This document shows, in pieces, positions 42,847 through 51,376 of a DNA stretch of 64,000 nucleotides (position 1 is its first letter; the number at the start of each line of letters is the position of its first letter). The notes beneath the pieces were generated by a model, which was given only the letters and a program-made list of their open reading frames with translations, was not told the origin of the DNA and searched no databases. Source of the DNA: Methylocella tundrae (GTDB lineage Bacteria; Pseudomonadota; Alphaproteobacteria; Rhizobiales; Beijerinckiaceae); the NCBI RefSeq assembly GCF_901905185.1, contig NZ_CABFMQ020000142.1, forward strand, positions 1-64,000, in the 5' to 3' direction. The position numbers and the translations under genes were made by a program.

Positions 42847-44366
42847 GTCTCGCTGATTGGCTTTTGATGCGACTCGAGGACGAGGCGCAGCTCGGAAAAG
42901 GTTTCGCCGCCGGGATCGAGTTCAAACAAAACCCTGTAGGTCATCTTGTCCGCAGACATGAACGTTCGAACCGAAACGATGGATCCGGGCGAGGCGCTCA
43001 AATTCGGCCAGATGTCTTCCGGGCTTTTGATCTGGCTCAAAGCTTCGCCGGAAAATTCGACCAGAAAGCGGCGCCGTTTCGCGCTTGAGCCTCGCCCTGA
43101 GCGCGACAGCGAGACGGTTGCAAGCGGCGGACGTTCCGGCGGAACCTTGCACCAGAACTGCCTGTAGGCGAAGGAGATGTCGCTGCCGGCGTTTAGCGGC
43201 TGCTTCGGCCGCCAATAAGCGATGATATTGTCGTTCACATCGGATTCAGACGGAATCTCTATGAGTTGCACCCCTCCGAAAGACCAGTCGCCAATCGGCT
43301 CGATCCACAAGGACGGGCGGTTCTCCCAGTGCTGATCGTCATCTTGATAGTGATCGAAGTCGCGATCGCGTTGCAGGAAACCGAATCCGCGCGGGTTTTC
43401 ATCAATGAAGGTCGAGATTTGCAGCGTGGCCGGATTCGAAACCGGCCGCCAAAGCCATTCGCCCTTCCCGGTGAGCATTTGCAGGCCATCTATTTCGCCG
43501 ACCTCCGGACGAAGATCGTCGAGCCTTGTCTTATCGATCGAGCCCGACAGATGGGTCGCGCTCATCGTGGCGATGCCGTAATGGTCGAGGGCGGCGCGCG
43601 CGAATAAAGTACATTCGGTGTCAATGATCGTCGCCTCGCCCGGATGCACGGTGAAGCGATAGGCGCCGCTCACGCTTTCCGAATCGATGATGGCGTGGAT
43701 GACGAGCGTATTGCCGGCCAGTGTCGGGCGCTCGATCCAGACGCTCCTGATCGCCGGAAATTCCTCGCCGCGCGGATCCGCCGTCTTGATCGAGAGGGCG
43801 CGCGCCATCGTGCCGGGCTCCTGGCCACGAGCCACCGCGCGAAAAAAACTCGCGCCCTGGAAGGTCGCCAGCTCGAAGAAGCCGCCGTGCTCCAGCGGCG
43901 CCAGCACGCGAAAGCCGGAAAATCCGATGTCCCCGAGGTTGGCGGGCGGCGTCACCTTGCCAAAATCGAACAGACCGGCGTCATACGCCAGACGGCGGGC
44001 CTGGCCGTCGGCGACGAGATTGATCTGCATCGGCGTCGAAAAGGCAAAGCCGCGATGCAAGGGCTCAAGGGCGAAGCCGATATTGTCATTGGCCCAGATC
44101 GTCGCGCTCGGGCGCAGATGGATCGAGACATACTGATCATAGGTCAGGGTCTTGAACGCGTCGGGGAGATCTTGCGGCAGGGCTTTATAAGGCTGTTTCG
44201 CGAGGGCTCTTGCGGTGTCCGTCACCATCGCCGGATCGAACGGCGTCGGCGCTCCCAAAGGGAAGCCCGTGGAAGGAGGCGAAGCGGCATCAGCGTAGGC
44301 GCCCGTCTCGACCGCTCCCGCCAAGGCGCCGAGCGCAAGTCTCAAAACGTCCCGCCGATGGACCAT
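42822..44366 (-). CDS. Periplasmic glucan biosynthesis protein (OpgG/OpgD family)
   Basis: The 514-residue periplasmic protein of the MdoG family is needed with OpgH to make and branch periplasmic glucans. The N-terminus, MVHRRDVLRLALGALAG, has a twin-arginine-type signal, which is a feature of OpgD rather than Sec-exported OpgG. The domain shows LPDAFKTLTYDQY, LAPLEHGGFFELATFQGASFFRA and the NPRGFGFLQRDRDFDHYQD segment near residue 330, with acidic residues typical of the glucanase-like fold. opgH follows directly with an overlap. Confidence 0.9.
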   Translation of the reverse strand: MVHRRDVLRLALGALAGAVETGAYADAASPPSTGFPLGAPTPFDPAMVTDTARALAKQPYKALPQDLPDAFKTLTYDQYVSIHLRPSATIWANDNIGFALEPLHRGFAFSTPMQINLVADGQARRLAYDAGLFDFGKVTPPANLGDIGFSGFRVLAPLEHGGFFELATFQGASFFRAVARGQEPGTMARALSIKTADPRGEEFPAIRSVWIERPTLAGNTLVIHAIIDSESVSGAYRFTVHPGEATIIDTECTLFARAALDHYGIATMSATHLSGSIDKTRLDDLRPEVGEIDGLQMLTGKGEWLWRPVSNPATLQISTFIDENPRGFGFLQRDRDFDHYQDDDQHWENRPSLWIEPIGDWSFGGVQLIEIPSESDVNDNIIAYWRPKQPLNAGSDISFAYRQFWCKVPPERPPLATVSLSRSGRGSSAKRRRFLVEFSGEALSQIKSPEDIWPNLSASPGSIVSVRTFMSADKMTYRVLFELDPGGETFSELRLVLESHQKPISETWIYRWTP

Positions 44367-44572
44367 GAACCTGTCTGTCAGGCGCTGAGCGCGCCGATGC
44401 TTGAAGGAGTAAGGAAAGCAGCTTTATACCGCATATTGGGGCGGCGATAAGATGCTGTCCGATCTTTTGTCTGGGTTTTTTGTGCGCCGCATCTTTATAG
44501 TTAAAACACGAGGAATGCATTGGATGGGTCGCACCGAAGGGTCGCGGTCGTATCCCAGGGGACGTTCGCCTC

Positions 44573-45949
44573 ATGGCTCTTGCTTCTAACCGAAACTCCG
44601 CCGCAAGCTTTCCAGGCCGGACTTGCCTCGCCGTCATTCTTGCCGCCGGCGATGGAACGCGCATGCGCTCCACGCGGCCCAAAGCTCTGCATAAGGTCGC
44701 GGGACGGTCCATGGTGGGCCATGTCCTTTCGGCTGTCGTTGAAGCCGAAGCCGACCGTATCGTCGTGGTCGTCGCGCCAACTCACGGCGCAATCGAAGTC
44801 GAGGCTAAGACGATCGCACGCGACGCCGAGGCCGTCATCCAGACCGAGCGGCGCGGCACCGCCCACGCCGTGCTCGCCGCGCGCGAGGCGATCGCCTTCG
44901 GCTACGACGACATACTCGTCGCCTTCGCGGACACACCCCTTGTGCGGCCAGAGACGTTCGCGCTGATGCGCAAGGCGCTGGCTGACGGCGAAAGCGCGAT
45001 CGTCGCTTTAGGGTTCGAGGCGAAGGATCCGACAGGCTATGGCCGGCTGATCTTGAAGGACGGCGGCCTGGAGGCGATCCGCGAGGAGCGCGACGCGAGC
45101 GCTGAAGAGCGCAAGCTGACGACCTGCAACGCCGGGCTGATGGGCGTTTCCGGCCGCCACGCTCTCGACCTCATCGAGGCCATTGGCTGCGAAAACAGCC
45201 AAAACGAATATTATCTGACGGATATCGTCGCGATAGCGCGGGAAAGAAAGCTTGCCGCCTGCGCGCTGATCGTCTCCGAGGAGGAGGTGCTCGGTGTCAA
45301 CGATCGCACGCAGCTCGCGGCGGCCGAAGCGTTATTTCAAGCGCGGCTGCGCGAGAGCGCGCTGGGTGCGGGAGTCACGCTCGTTGATCCTTCGAGCGTC
45401 ACTCTCGCTTTCGATACGGCGCTCGCGCAGGACGTCACCATCGAGCCCAATGTCGTGTTCGGTCCGGGAGTCGTGGTCGGCGCCGGCGCCGTTATCCGTT
45501 CTTTCTCGCATGTCGAGGGGGCGACGATCGGAGAAAATGCGACCATCGGGCCTTTTGCGCGTCTGAGGCCCGGCGCCACGCTGATGCGGGACGTTCACAT
45601 CGGAAATTTCGTGGAAATCAAGGCGTCCGAGGTCGGCGCTGGCGCAAAAATCAATCATTTGAGCTATATCGGCGACGCGAGCATAGGCGCTAAAACGAAT
45701 ATTGGCGCCGGAACGATCACCTGTAATTACGATGGATTCGGCAAGTTCCGGACCGAGATTGGCGAGGGCGCATTCATCGGTTCGCACGCGTCGTTGGTCG
45801 CGCCCGTCAAAATCGGCGACGGCGCTTACATCGGCACGGGCTCTGTCATCACGAAGGATGTTTCCGCTGATTCCCTGGTGATTGCGCGGGAGCGCCAGAT
45901 CGAAAAGCCGGGCTGGGCCATAGGCTTTCGTGAAAAAAACAGGAAGTAA
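44573..45949 (+). CDS. glmU: Bifunctional GlmU (GlcNAc-1-P uridyltransferase / GlcN-1-P acetyltransferase)
   Basis: The 458-residue enzyme makes UDP-GlcNAc for peptidoglycan and lipid A. The N-terminal uridyltransferase domain has CLAVILAAGDGTRMRSTRPKALH, QTERRGTAHAV and the YGRLI segment. The C-terminal left-handed beta-helix with hexapeptide repeats (from about 250) contains RLRPGATLMRDVHIGNFVEIKAS read over residues 325-347, and TNIGAGTITCNYDGFGK. The start at 44573 gives a 17-residue lead before the core. glmS follows after 88 bp, so both early steps of amino-sugar synthesis are neighbours. Confidence 0.95.
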   Translation: MALASNRNSAASFPGRTCLAVILAAGDGTRMRSTRPKALHKVAGRSMVGHVLSAVVEAEADRIVVVVAPTHGAIEVEAKTIARDAEAVIQTERRGTAHAVLAAREAIAFGYDDILVAFADTPLVRPETFALMRKALADGESAIVALGFEAKDPTGYGRLILKDGGLEAIREERDASAEERKLTTCNAGLMGVSGRHALDLIEAIGCENSQNEYYLTDIVAIARERKLAACALIVSEEEVLGVNDRTQLAAAEALFQARLRESALGAGVTLVDPSSVTLAFDTALAQDVTIEPNVVFGPGVVVGAGAVIRSFSHVEGATIGENATIGPFARLRPGATLMRDVHIGNFVEIKASEVGAGAKINHLSYIGDASIGAKTNIGAGTITCNYDGFGKFRTEIGEGAFIGSHASLVAPVKIGDGAYIGTGSVITKDVSADSLVIARERQIEKPGWAIGFREKNRK

Positions 45950-46037
45950 CGAGGGCGCCTTTGAAAGCGCTTAAAGTTGGCTAGCTAGGCCAAAGCTGCG
46001 GCGCTCGGATGTTCCGCGGTTGGGTCAGGAGAGATTC

Positions 46038-47876
46038 ATGTGCGGCATCGTTGGCATATTGGGGCGTGGGGCTGTCGCGGGCTCGCTTGTTGACGCGCTA
46101 AGGCGGCTCGAATACCGCGGCTATGATTCCGCCGGAATCGCCACTCTCGAAGCCGGCCATCTGACGAGGCGACGCGCCAGCGGCAAACTCAGGAATCTGG
46201 AGCTGCGTCTGGCGCAGGAGCCTCTCGGCGGGGCCGTCGGGATAGGCCACACGCGCTGGGCGACGCACGGGAAGGCGACGGAAAACAACGCCCATCCGCA
46301 CGCCAGCGCGAAGGTCGCGGTCGTGCATAACGGCATTATCGAGAACTTCCGCCAATTGCGTGACGAATTGCGCGCCAAGGGCCACATATTCTCGTCCGAC
46401 ACAGATTCGGAAGTCATCGCTCACCTCGTGACACAGGGCCTAAACGAGGGATTCGCGCCGGTCGACGCGGTCGCCGCCAGCCTGCCGCGCCTCAAAGGCG
46501 CCTTCGCTTTCGCCATGATTTTCGAAGGGGAGGAAAACCTTTTGGTCGGCGCCAGCAAGGGCGCTCCCCTCGCAGTCGGCTTTGGCGAAGGAGAGCGCAG
46601 CGGCGAGATGTTCCTCGGCTCGGACGCGCTGGCGCTGGCGCCTTTCACCGACACGATCGCCTATCTCGAGGATGGCGATTTCGTCGCGCTGACGCATGAA
46701 GCCGCTTCCTTCAAGGACGCGGCGGGGCTGCCCGTCGAACGGCGCAGGATCAAGACGCCGGCCTCGGCTTTCCTGATCGACAAAGGCAACCACCGCCATT
46801 TCATGGCGAAGGAAATTTACGAGCAGCCCGAGGTCGTCGGACGCACGCTCGCGCACTATCTCGACATGTCCGCGGGGCGCGTCGCGCTGCCTTTCGATCT
46901 GCCTGTCGACGCGGCGCGCCTGTCGCGCCTGACGATCTGCGGTTGCGGCACCGCTTATATCGCGGGACTGATGGCGAAATATTGGTTCGAGCGTTTCGCC
47001 CTGCTGCCGGTCGACGTCGAGATCGCCTCGGAATTTCGCTATCGCGATCCGCCGCTCGACGCCGGCGGCCTGACGATACTCGTCTCGCAATCAGGCGAAA
47101 CCGCCGACACGCTCGCCGCATTGCGCTGCGCCAAGGCGAAAGGGCAAAAGGTCCTCTCGATCGTCAATGTCGCGAGCTCCACCATGGCGCGCGAAAGCGA
47201 CGTCGTGGCGCCAACGCTCGCAGGCCCAGAAATAGGCGTCGCATCGACGAAAGCCTTCACCTGCCAGTTGGCCGTTTTCGCGGCGCTGGCGCTCGCCATC
47301 GGACGCGCCCGAGGAGCCATCGACGGCGAGACCGAAGCGCGGCTTGTCAGCGATCTCATGGCGATCCCGGGGCTGATGGCGCAGGCGCTGAAATGCGAGA
47401 GCGCGGTCGAGGCCTTGGCGCGCGACATAGCCAAAGTGCGCGACGTGCTCTACCTCGGCCGCGGCACGTCCTATCCGCTCGCCCTCGAGGGAGCGCTAAA
47501 GCTCAAGGAGATCTCCTATATTCATGCGGAAGGCTATGCCGCCGGCGAACTCAAACATGGGCCCATCGCGCTGGTCGACGGCGACATGCCAGTGATTGTC
47601 ATCGCACCCACGGACGCGGTGATCGAAAAAACGGTTTCCAACATGCAGGAGGTGGCAGCGAGGGGAGGGCGCCTCATCCTTATCGGCGACGAGGCTCTGT
47701 CACATGATTTCGCCGGCGAAGCCGCGGCGTCGATCGTCATGCCGAACGTCGCGCCCGACTTCGCAGCCTTGATCTACGCCGTGCCGATCCAACTGATCGC
47801 CTACCATACGGCGGTGGTCATGGGTAAGGACGCGGACCAGCCGCGCAACCTCGCCAAAAGCGTGACGGTGGAGTGA
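46038..47876 (+). CDS. glmS: Glutamine-fructose-6-phosphate aminotransferase
   Basis: The 612-residue enzyme forms glucosamine-6-phosphate from fructose-6-phosphate and glutamine, feeding GlmU's pathway. The start at 46038, with CAGGAGAG just upstream, gives MCGIVGILG with the catalytic cysteine next to the initiator Met; an upstream TTG would bury it. The glutaminase domain has RRLEYRGYDSAGIA, IGHTRWATHG and HNGIIENF. Two SIS domains contain CGCGTAYIAG, VSQSGETADTLAALR and GRGTSYPLALEGALKLKEISYIHAEGYAAGELKHGP, the last read over about 40 residues. Length is normal. No ribozyme or sRNA target was seen upstream. Confidence 0.96.
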   Translation: MCGIVGILGRGAVAGSLVDALRRLEYRGYDSAGIATLEAGHLTRRRASGKLRNLELRLAQEPLGGAVGIGHTRWATHGKATENNAHPHASAKVAVVHNGIIENFRQLRDELRAKGHIFSSDTDSEVIAHLVTQGLNEGFAPVDAVAASLPRLKGAFAFAMIFEGEENLLVGASKGAPLAVGFGEGERSGEMFLGSDALALAPFTDTIAYLEDGDFVALTHEAASFKDAAGLPVERRRIKTPASAFLIDKGNHRHFMAKEIYEQPEVVGRTLAHYLDMSAGRVALPFDLPVDAARLSRLTICGCGTAYIAGLMAKYWFERFALLPVDVEIASEFRYRDPPLDAGGLTILVSQSGETADTLAALRCAKAKGQKVLSIVNVASSTMARESDVVAPTLAGPEIGVASTKAFTCQLAVFAALALAIGRARGAIDGETEARLVSDLMAIPGLMAQALKCESAVEALARDIAKVRDVLYLGRGTSYPLALEGALKLKEISYIHAEGYAAGELKHGPIALVDGDMPVIVIAPTDAVIEKTVSNMQEVAARGGRLILIGDEALSHDFAGEAAASIVMPNVAPDFAALIYAVPIQLIAYHTAVVMGKDADQPRNLAKSVTVE

Positions 47877-47992
47877 GCGCCGACGCCCGCTTCCCTCGCC
47901 CCAAAATTCACCGGAATGGCGCCGGTCGTCGGCGCTCTTTCAAGAACGCAAGGCGGCCGACCACATGGGCGCCCGAAAGGCCGGGGTCCGGC

Positions 47993-48442
47993 TCAAATGT
48001 AATACATGAGATGAGCTTCGTCGCTCTCGCCCAACGCCCGCATCTCGGCCAGGGTGCGATTGTCGAGGACCGTCGAGATGGCGTTGCGCGCTTCGAGCAT
48101 GATCAGCCGCACGGCGCAATGGCGCTCGTCGCTGCAGTCGTCGCAGCGGCGATAGGAAGCCTTGCTGGCGCACTGGATCGGGGCGAGCGGGCCATCGAGC
48201 ACGCGAACGATATGGCCAACCCGGATCTCGCAGGCGGGCCGAGCCAGCGTGTAGCCGCCGCCCTTGCCTTTCTTTGAGTTGACAAAACCCGCGTTGCGCA
48301 GCTCTCCCAGGATCGTGTCGAGAAATTTTTTCGGAATCTGATTCGAAATTGCGATGTCGGTGACGAGCGTCGCTTCGCCGGGGAGCCGGCCCGCCAGATG
48401 AACCATCGCCTTAAGGCCATACTTGCCTTTCTTCGTGAGCAT
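47993..48442 (-). CDS. Rrf2 family transcriptional regulator
   Basis: The 149-residue protein has the Rrf2/IscR winged helix. It shows MLTKKGKYGLKAMVHLAGR at the N-terminus, ISNQIPKKFLDTILGELRNAG for recognition, and the wing KKGKGGGYTLARP. A cysteine group, C-x8-C-x2-C-x5-C, near residues 95-115 could hold an iron-sulfur cluster, as in IscR or NsrR. The start at 48442 has GGAG upstream; an 87-nt upstream extension is not conserved. Its target is unknown, but it is divergent from the sxtJ-carbamoyltransferase genes and convergent with glmS. Confidence 0.9.
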   Translation of the reverse strand: MLTKKGKYGLKAMVHLAGRLPGEATLVTDIAISNQIPKKFLDTILGELRNAGFVNSKKGKGGGYTLARPACEIRVGHIVRVLDGPLAPIQCASKASYRRCDDCSDERHCAVRLIMLEARNAISTVLDNRTLAEMRALGESDEAHLMYYI

Positions 48443-48872
48443 TTGAACTCCGCTGGGGTTTTTCCGAAGCGCGGTCGATGAGGTCCGCGTTTTTTCCCCC
48501 CTGAAGGAAATATGAAGCCTCTGATCCATCGTCCATTGTTTTTGTAGGCTTTCAAGCTCAATCGGCCAATTTTCGGGGCGATGAGGCGGAAATCCTTTGA
48601 TTCAGGGGGCGTCAGCGCCCCTCGTTGAGGGCGGCTCCCCGCGCGCTTGGGTCTGGGGCTTGTTTTGGCGTGTCGGAAATGACAAAAGGGTGCGAATTGA
48701 AAGGCGGCGGGCGGAACGATGAGGGCGAGCCGGCGAATCACACGGCCAGATGGCCGGAGCCCGCCATTGTCGCAACGCGAATGCGTCTAGCCGCCTTAGC
48801 CAAGCGGCTGGAAACCGGCGGGAGGAGCTCGTCCGCTCTCCCGGCCGAATGATGCAAACGACTGGACCCTAG
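48443..48872. other. 430-bp intergenic region between Rrf2 and sxtJ-like genes
   Basis: No gene is supported; a 75-codon frame at 48625-48852 has no family character. The region should hold the divergent promoters for the Rrf2 gene and the carbamoyltransferase block. A small hairpin, GGGGCG-TCAG-CGCCCC, lies at 48606-48621. No recognised Rrf2/IscR operator was found by eye. Confidence 0.45.
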
Positions 48873-49295
48873 ATGCAGACACATGAAAACGTATCGAGCT
48901 TCCGCAAGGTCGTTCTTGGCTCAAACCAGAAATTCGGGCTGACTTTTGGGTTTGTTCTGGCGCTGCTCGGCGTTTGGCCAATGATTCACCATCATTCGCC
49001 GCGTTGGATTTTGCTTGCCATCGGCGCCATCTTCGCGGCCTTCGCGCTGTTCATGCCGGACCGTTTATCGCCCCTCAATCGCGCCTGGTTCAAATTCGGG
49101 ATGCTTTTGAACCGCGTCGTCAATCCGCTCATCATGGGTCTGATGTTTTTCGCAGCCGTGACGCCGCTCGGCTGGGTGATGCGCAAAACGGGCAGCGATC
49201 TGCTCAATCTGAAAATACGGCCGGACGCCAAGTCCTACTGGATCGAGCGCGAGCCATCGCCCGAGGCCGAAAACGCCATGACGAAACAGTTTTGA
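48873..49295 (+). CDS. SxtJ-like membrane protein
   Basis: The 140-residue protein has two to three membrane segments (about 20-62 as a pair, and 85-105). It matches the SxtJ family by its FRKVVLGSNQKFGLTFG start, MPDRLSPLNRAWFKFGMLLNRVVNPL in the middle and an IRPDAKSYWIER end. SxtJ proteins are of unknown function and are typically encoded beside carbamoyltransferases of the NodU/CmcH type. The gene begins a three-gene run with the DUF5989 gene 9 nt downstream. Confidence 0.82.
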   Translation: MQTHENVSSFRKVVLGSNQKFGLTFGFVLALLGVWPMIHHHSPRWILLAIGAIFAAFALFMPDRLSPLNRAWFKFGMLLNRVVNPLIMGLMFFAAVTPLGWVMRKTGSDLLNLKIRPDAKSYWIEREPSPEAENAMTKQF

Positions 49296-49304
49296 GGAGA
49301 AGAC

Positions 49305-49454
49305 ATGTCCATCATAGCTGAGCTTTTTGAATTTCTCGGCGCCAGAAAGAAATTCTGGCTGCTCCCCTTGCTTGCCCTGTTCCTGATTTTCGGCGGCTTG
49401 TTCGTGCTCAGCCAAGGCTCGGTCGTCGCGCCTTTCATCTATACTCTGTTCTGA
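49305..49454 (+). CDS. DUF5989 family short membrane protein
   Basis: The 49-residue protein MSIIAELFEFLGARKKFW... has an amphipathic N-terminal helix, one hydrophobic helix (about 17-40) and an APFIYTLF end, the pattern of DUF5989. GAGGAGA just upstream is its ribosome-binding site. It lies 9 nt after the sxtJ-like gene and 9 nt before the carbamoyltransferase, so the three are one operon. The function is unknown; DUF5989 is regularly found with SxtJ and carbamoyltransferases. Confidence 0.8.
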   Translation: MSIIAELFEFLGARKKFWLLPLLALFLIFGGLFVLSQGSVVAPFIYTLF

Positions 49455-49463
49455 CCGGTTCCA

Positions 49464-51302
49464 ATGCTTGTTCTTGGCATTTCGGCCTTCTATCACGATA
49501 GCGCCGCCGCACTCATTCGCGACGGCGAGATCATCGCCGCAGCTCAGGAAGAGCGGTTCACGCGCAAGAAGCACGATCCGGATTTCCCAGCCAATGCGAT
49601 CGCCTATTGCCTCAGACAAGGCAAGGTCGACGCGGCCGGCATCGATCGCGTCGTCTTTTATGAAAAGCCGTTCTTAAAATTCGAGCGGCTCATCGAGACC
49701 TACCTTGCTTTCGCGCCAAAAGGCTTCGCGTCTTTCCGTAAGTCCATGCCGCTCTGGATCGGCGAGAAACTATTTCAGCGCGACCTTCTGTTGCGCGAAC
49801 TCAAGGAGATAGATCCGGCGCTCGGCGACAAAGCCAAGCTTCGTTTCAGCGAACATCACTTTTCGCACGCGGCTTCGGCCTATTATCCCTCGCCCTTCCA
49901 ATCGGCGCTGGTTCTCACCATGGACGGCGTCGGCGAATGGGCGACGACTTCCGCGGCGATCGGCGAAGGCTCCTCGCTGAAGATCACGAAGGAAATTCAT
50001 TTTCCTCATTCGCTTGGGCTGCTCTATTCGGCGTTCACCTATTACACGGGATTCAAGGTCAATTCCGGCGAATACAAGGTGATGGGCCTCGCCCCTTATG
50101 GCGAACCGAAATACGTCAACGCGATCTTCGATCATTTGATCGACGTCAAGGACGACGGCTCCTTCCGGCTGAACCAGGACTATTTCGGCTATTGCACCGG
50201 CCTCACCATGACGAACGAGCGTTTCGACGCGCTGTTCGGCGGTCCGCCGCGGCGCGCCAGCGATCCGCTCGAACAACGCCACATGGATCTCGCGGCCTCG
50301 GTGCAGGCGGCGACGGAAGAGATCGTGCTGCGTCTGACGCGATCGCTCGCTAACGAGACAGGACAACGCAATCTTTGTCTTGCCGGCGGCGTCGCCCTGA
50401 ATTGTGTGGCGAACGGCAAAATTTTGCGTGACGGCCGCTTCGACCAGATTTTTATCCAGCCGGCGGCGGGAGATGCGGGCGGGGCGCTCGGCGCCGCGCT
50501 GGCTGTCTATTTCAAGGAGAATGGCGAAGCCGCGATCAAGAACGCCAAACGGCCCGATGCAATGCACGGCTCTTATCTCGGTCCGAGTTACGAGCAAAGC
50601 GATATCGAGCAGAGACTCAAGGCGGCCGGGGCGGTCTTTACGGTCGTTGACGACGAACAGCTGCTTGAGAAGACAGCCGCGGCGCTCGCAGCGGGGCAGG
50701 CGGTCGGCTGGCATCAGGGACGAATGGAGTTCGGACCGCGCGCGCTCGGCAATCGCTCCATCCTCGGCGATCCGCGTTCGCCCTCCATGCAGAAGGCGCT
50801 TAATCTCAAAGTCAAATACCGCGAGAGCTTTCGCCCCTTTGCGCCGTCGGTGCTGCGCGAGCATGTCGCTGATTGGTTCGAACTCGACGCGGATTCGCCT
50901 TATATGCTCCTCGTCGCGCCGGTAAAGTCAGAGCGCTGCCGCAAGATGTCGGCACAGGAGCTCGCCCTGTTTGGCATCGACAGGCTGAATGTGCAGCGCT
51001 CCGAAATTCCGGCGGTGACGCACGTCGATTATTCAGCGCGCGTGCAGACGGTGCATAAGGAAACCAACCCGCGCTATTACGATCTGATTTCGCGTTTCGA
51101 GGCGATGACCGGCTGCCCGGTGCTGATCAACACGAGCTTCAATGTTCGTGGCGAGCCGATCGTCAACACGCCGGAAGATGCGTTCCGCTGTTTTATGGGG
51201 AGCGAGATCGAGTTCCTCGCGGTCGGTAATTGCATCCTTCTCAAGGATCAGCAAAATCAGGCCCTTAAGCTCGATTACAAGAACGCGTTCGAACTCGACT
51301 GA
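49464..51302 (+). CDS. Carbamoyltransferase (NodU/CmcH/TobZ family)
   Basis: The 612-residue enzyme should carbamoylate a hydroxyl on a sugar or secondary metabolite using carbamoyl phosphate and ATP. The N-terminal Kae1-like domain starts LVLGISAFYHDSAAALI and has EERFTRKKHDPDFPANAI and the metal-binding histidines in SEHHFSHAASAYYPSPF, then LTMDGVGEWATT. Later, GGVALNCVANGKIL and the C-terminal YrdC-like domain with GWHQGRMEFGPRALGNRSIL and CPVLINTSFNVRGEPIVNTP follow. Length and motifs are complete. The substrate is unknown; the neighbours suggest an envelope or secreted glycan. Confidence 0.92.
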   Translation: MLVLGISAFYHDSAAALIRDGEIIAAAQEERFTRKKHDPDFPANAIAYCLRQGKVDAAGIDRVVFYEKPFLKFERLIETYLAFAPKGFASFRKSMPLWIGEKLFQRDLLLRELKEIDPALGDKAKLRFSEHHFSHAASAYYPSPFQSALVLTMDGVGEWATTSAAIGEGSSLKITKEIHFPHSLGLLYSAFTYYTGFKVNSGEYKVMGLAPYGEPKYVNAIFDHLIDVKDDGSFRLNQDYFGYCTGLTMTNERFDALFGGPPRRASDPLEQRHMDLAASVQAATEEIVLRLTRSLANETGQRNLCLAGGVALNCVANGKILRDGRFDQIFIQPAAGDAGGALGAALAVYFKENGEAAIKNAKRPDAMHGSYLGPSYEQSDIEQRLKAAGAVFTVVDDEQLLEKTAAALAAGQAVGWHQGRMEFGPRALGNRSILGDPRSPSMQKALNLKVKYRESFRPFAPSVLREHVADWFELDADSPYMLLVAPVKSERCRKMSAQELALFGIDRLNVQRSEIPAVTHVDYSARVQTVHKETNPRYYDLISRFEAMTGCPVLINTSFNVRGEPIVNTPEDAFRCFMGSEIEFLAVGNCILLKDQQNQALKLDYKNAFELD

Positions 51303-51303
51303 A

Positions 51304-51332
51304 AGCGCGACGCCGCGGTTCGGCGTCGCGCT
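51304..51332. terminator. Bidirectional hairpin between convergent genes
   Basis: AGCGCGACGCCG (51304-51315) and CGGCGTCGCGCT (51321-51332) form a perfect 12-bp stem with a CGGTT loop. It lies 2 nt after the carbamoyltransferase stop and 45 nt after the end of the minus-strand SGNH gene. T-runs are short on both sides, so termination is likely but not certain. Confidence 0.55.
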
Positions 51333-51376
51333 CCTTCGATGTCGCGGAGGGCGCTTTGGATCGTGGCTGGGCGCCG

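Noticed and set aside
49770..50864. 364-codon minus-strand frame opposite the carbamoyltransferase
   Set aside because: The plus strand encodes a complete NodU/CmcH-type enzyme; the antisense frame has no family character.
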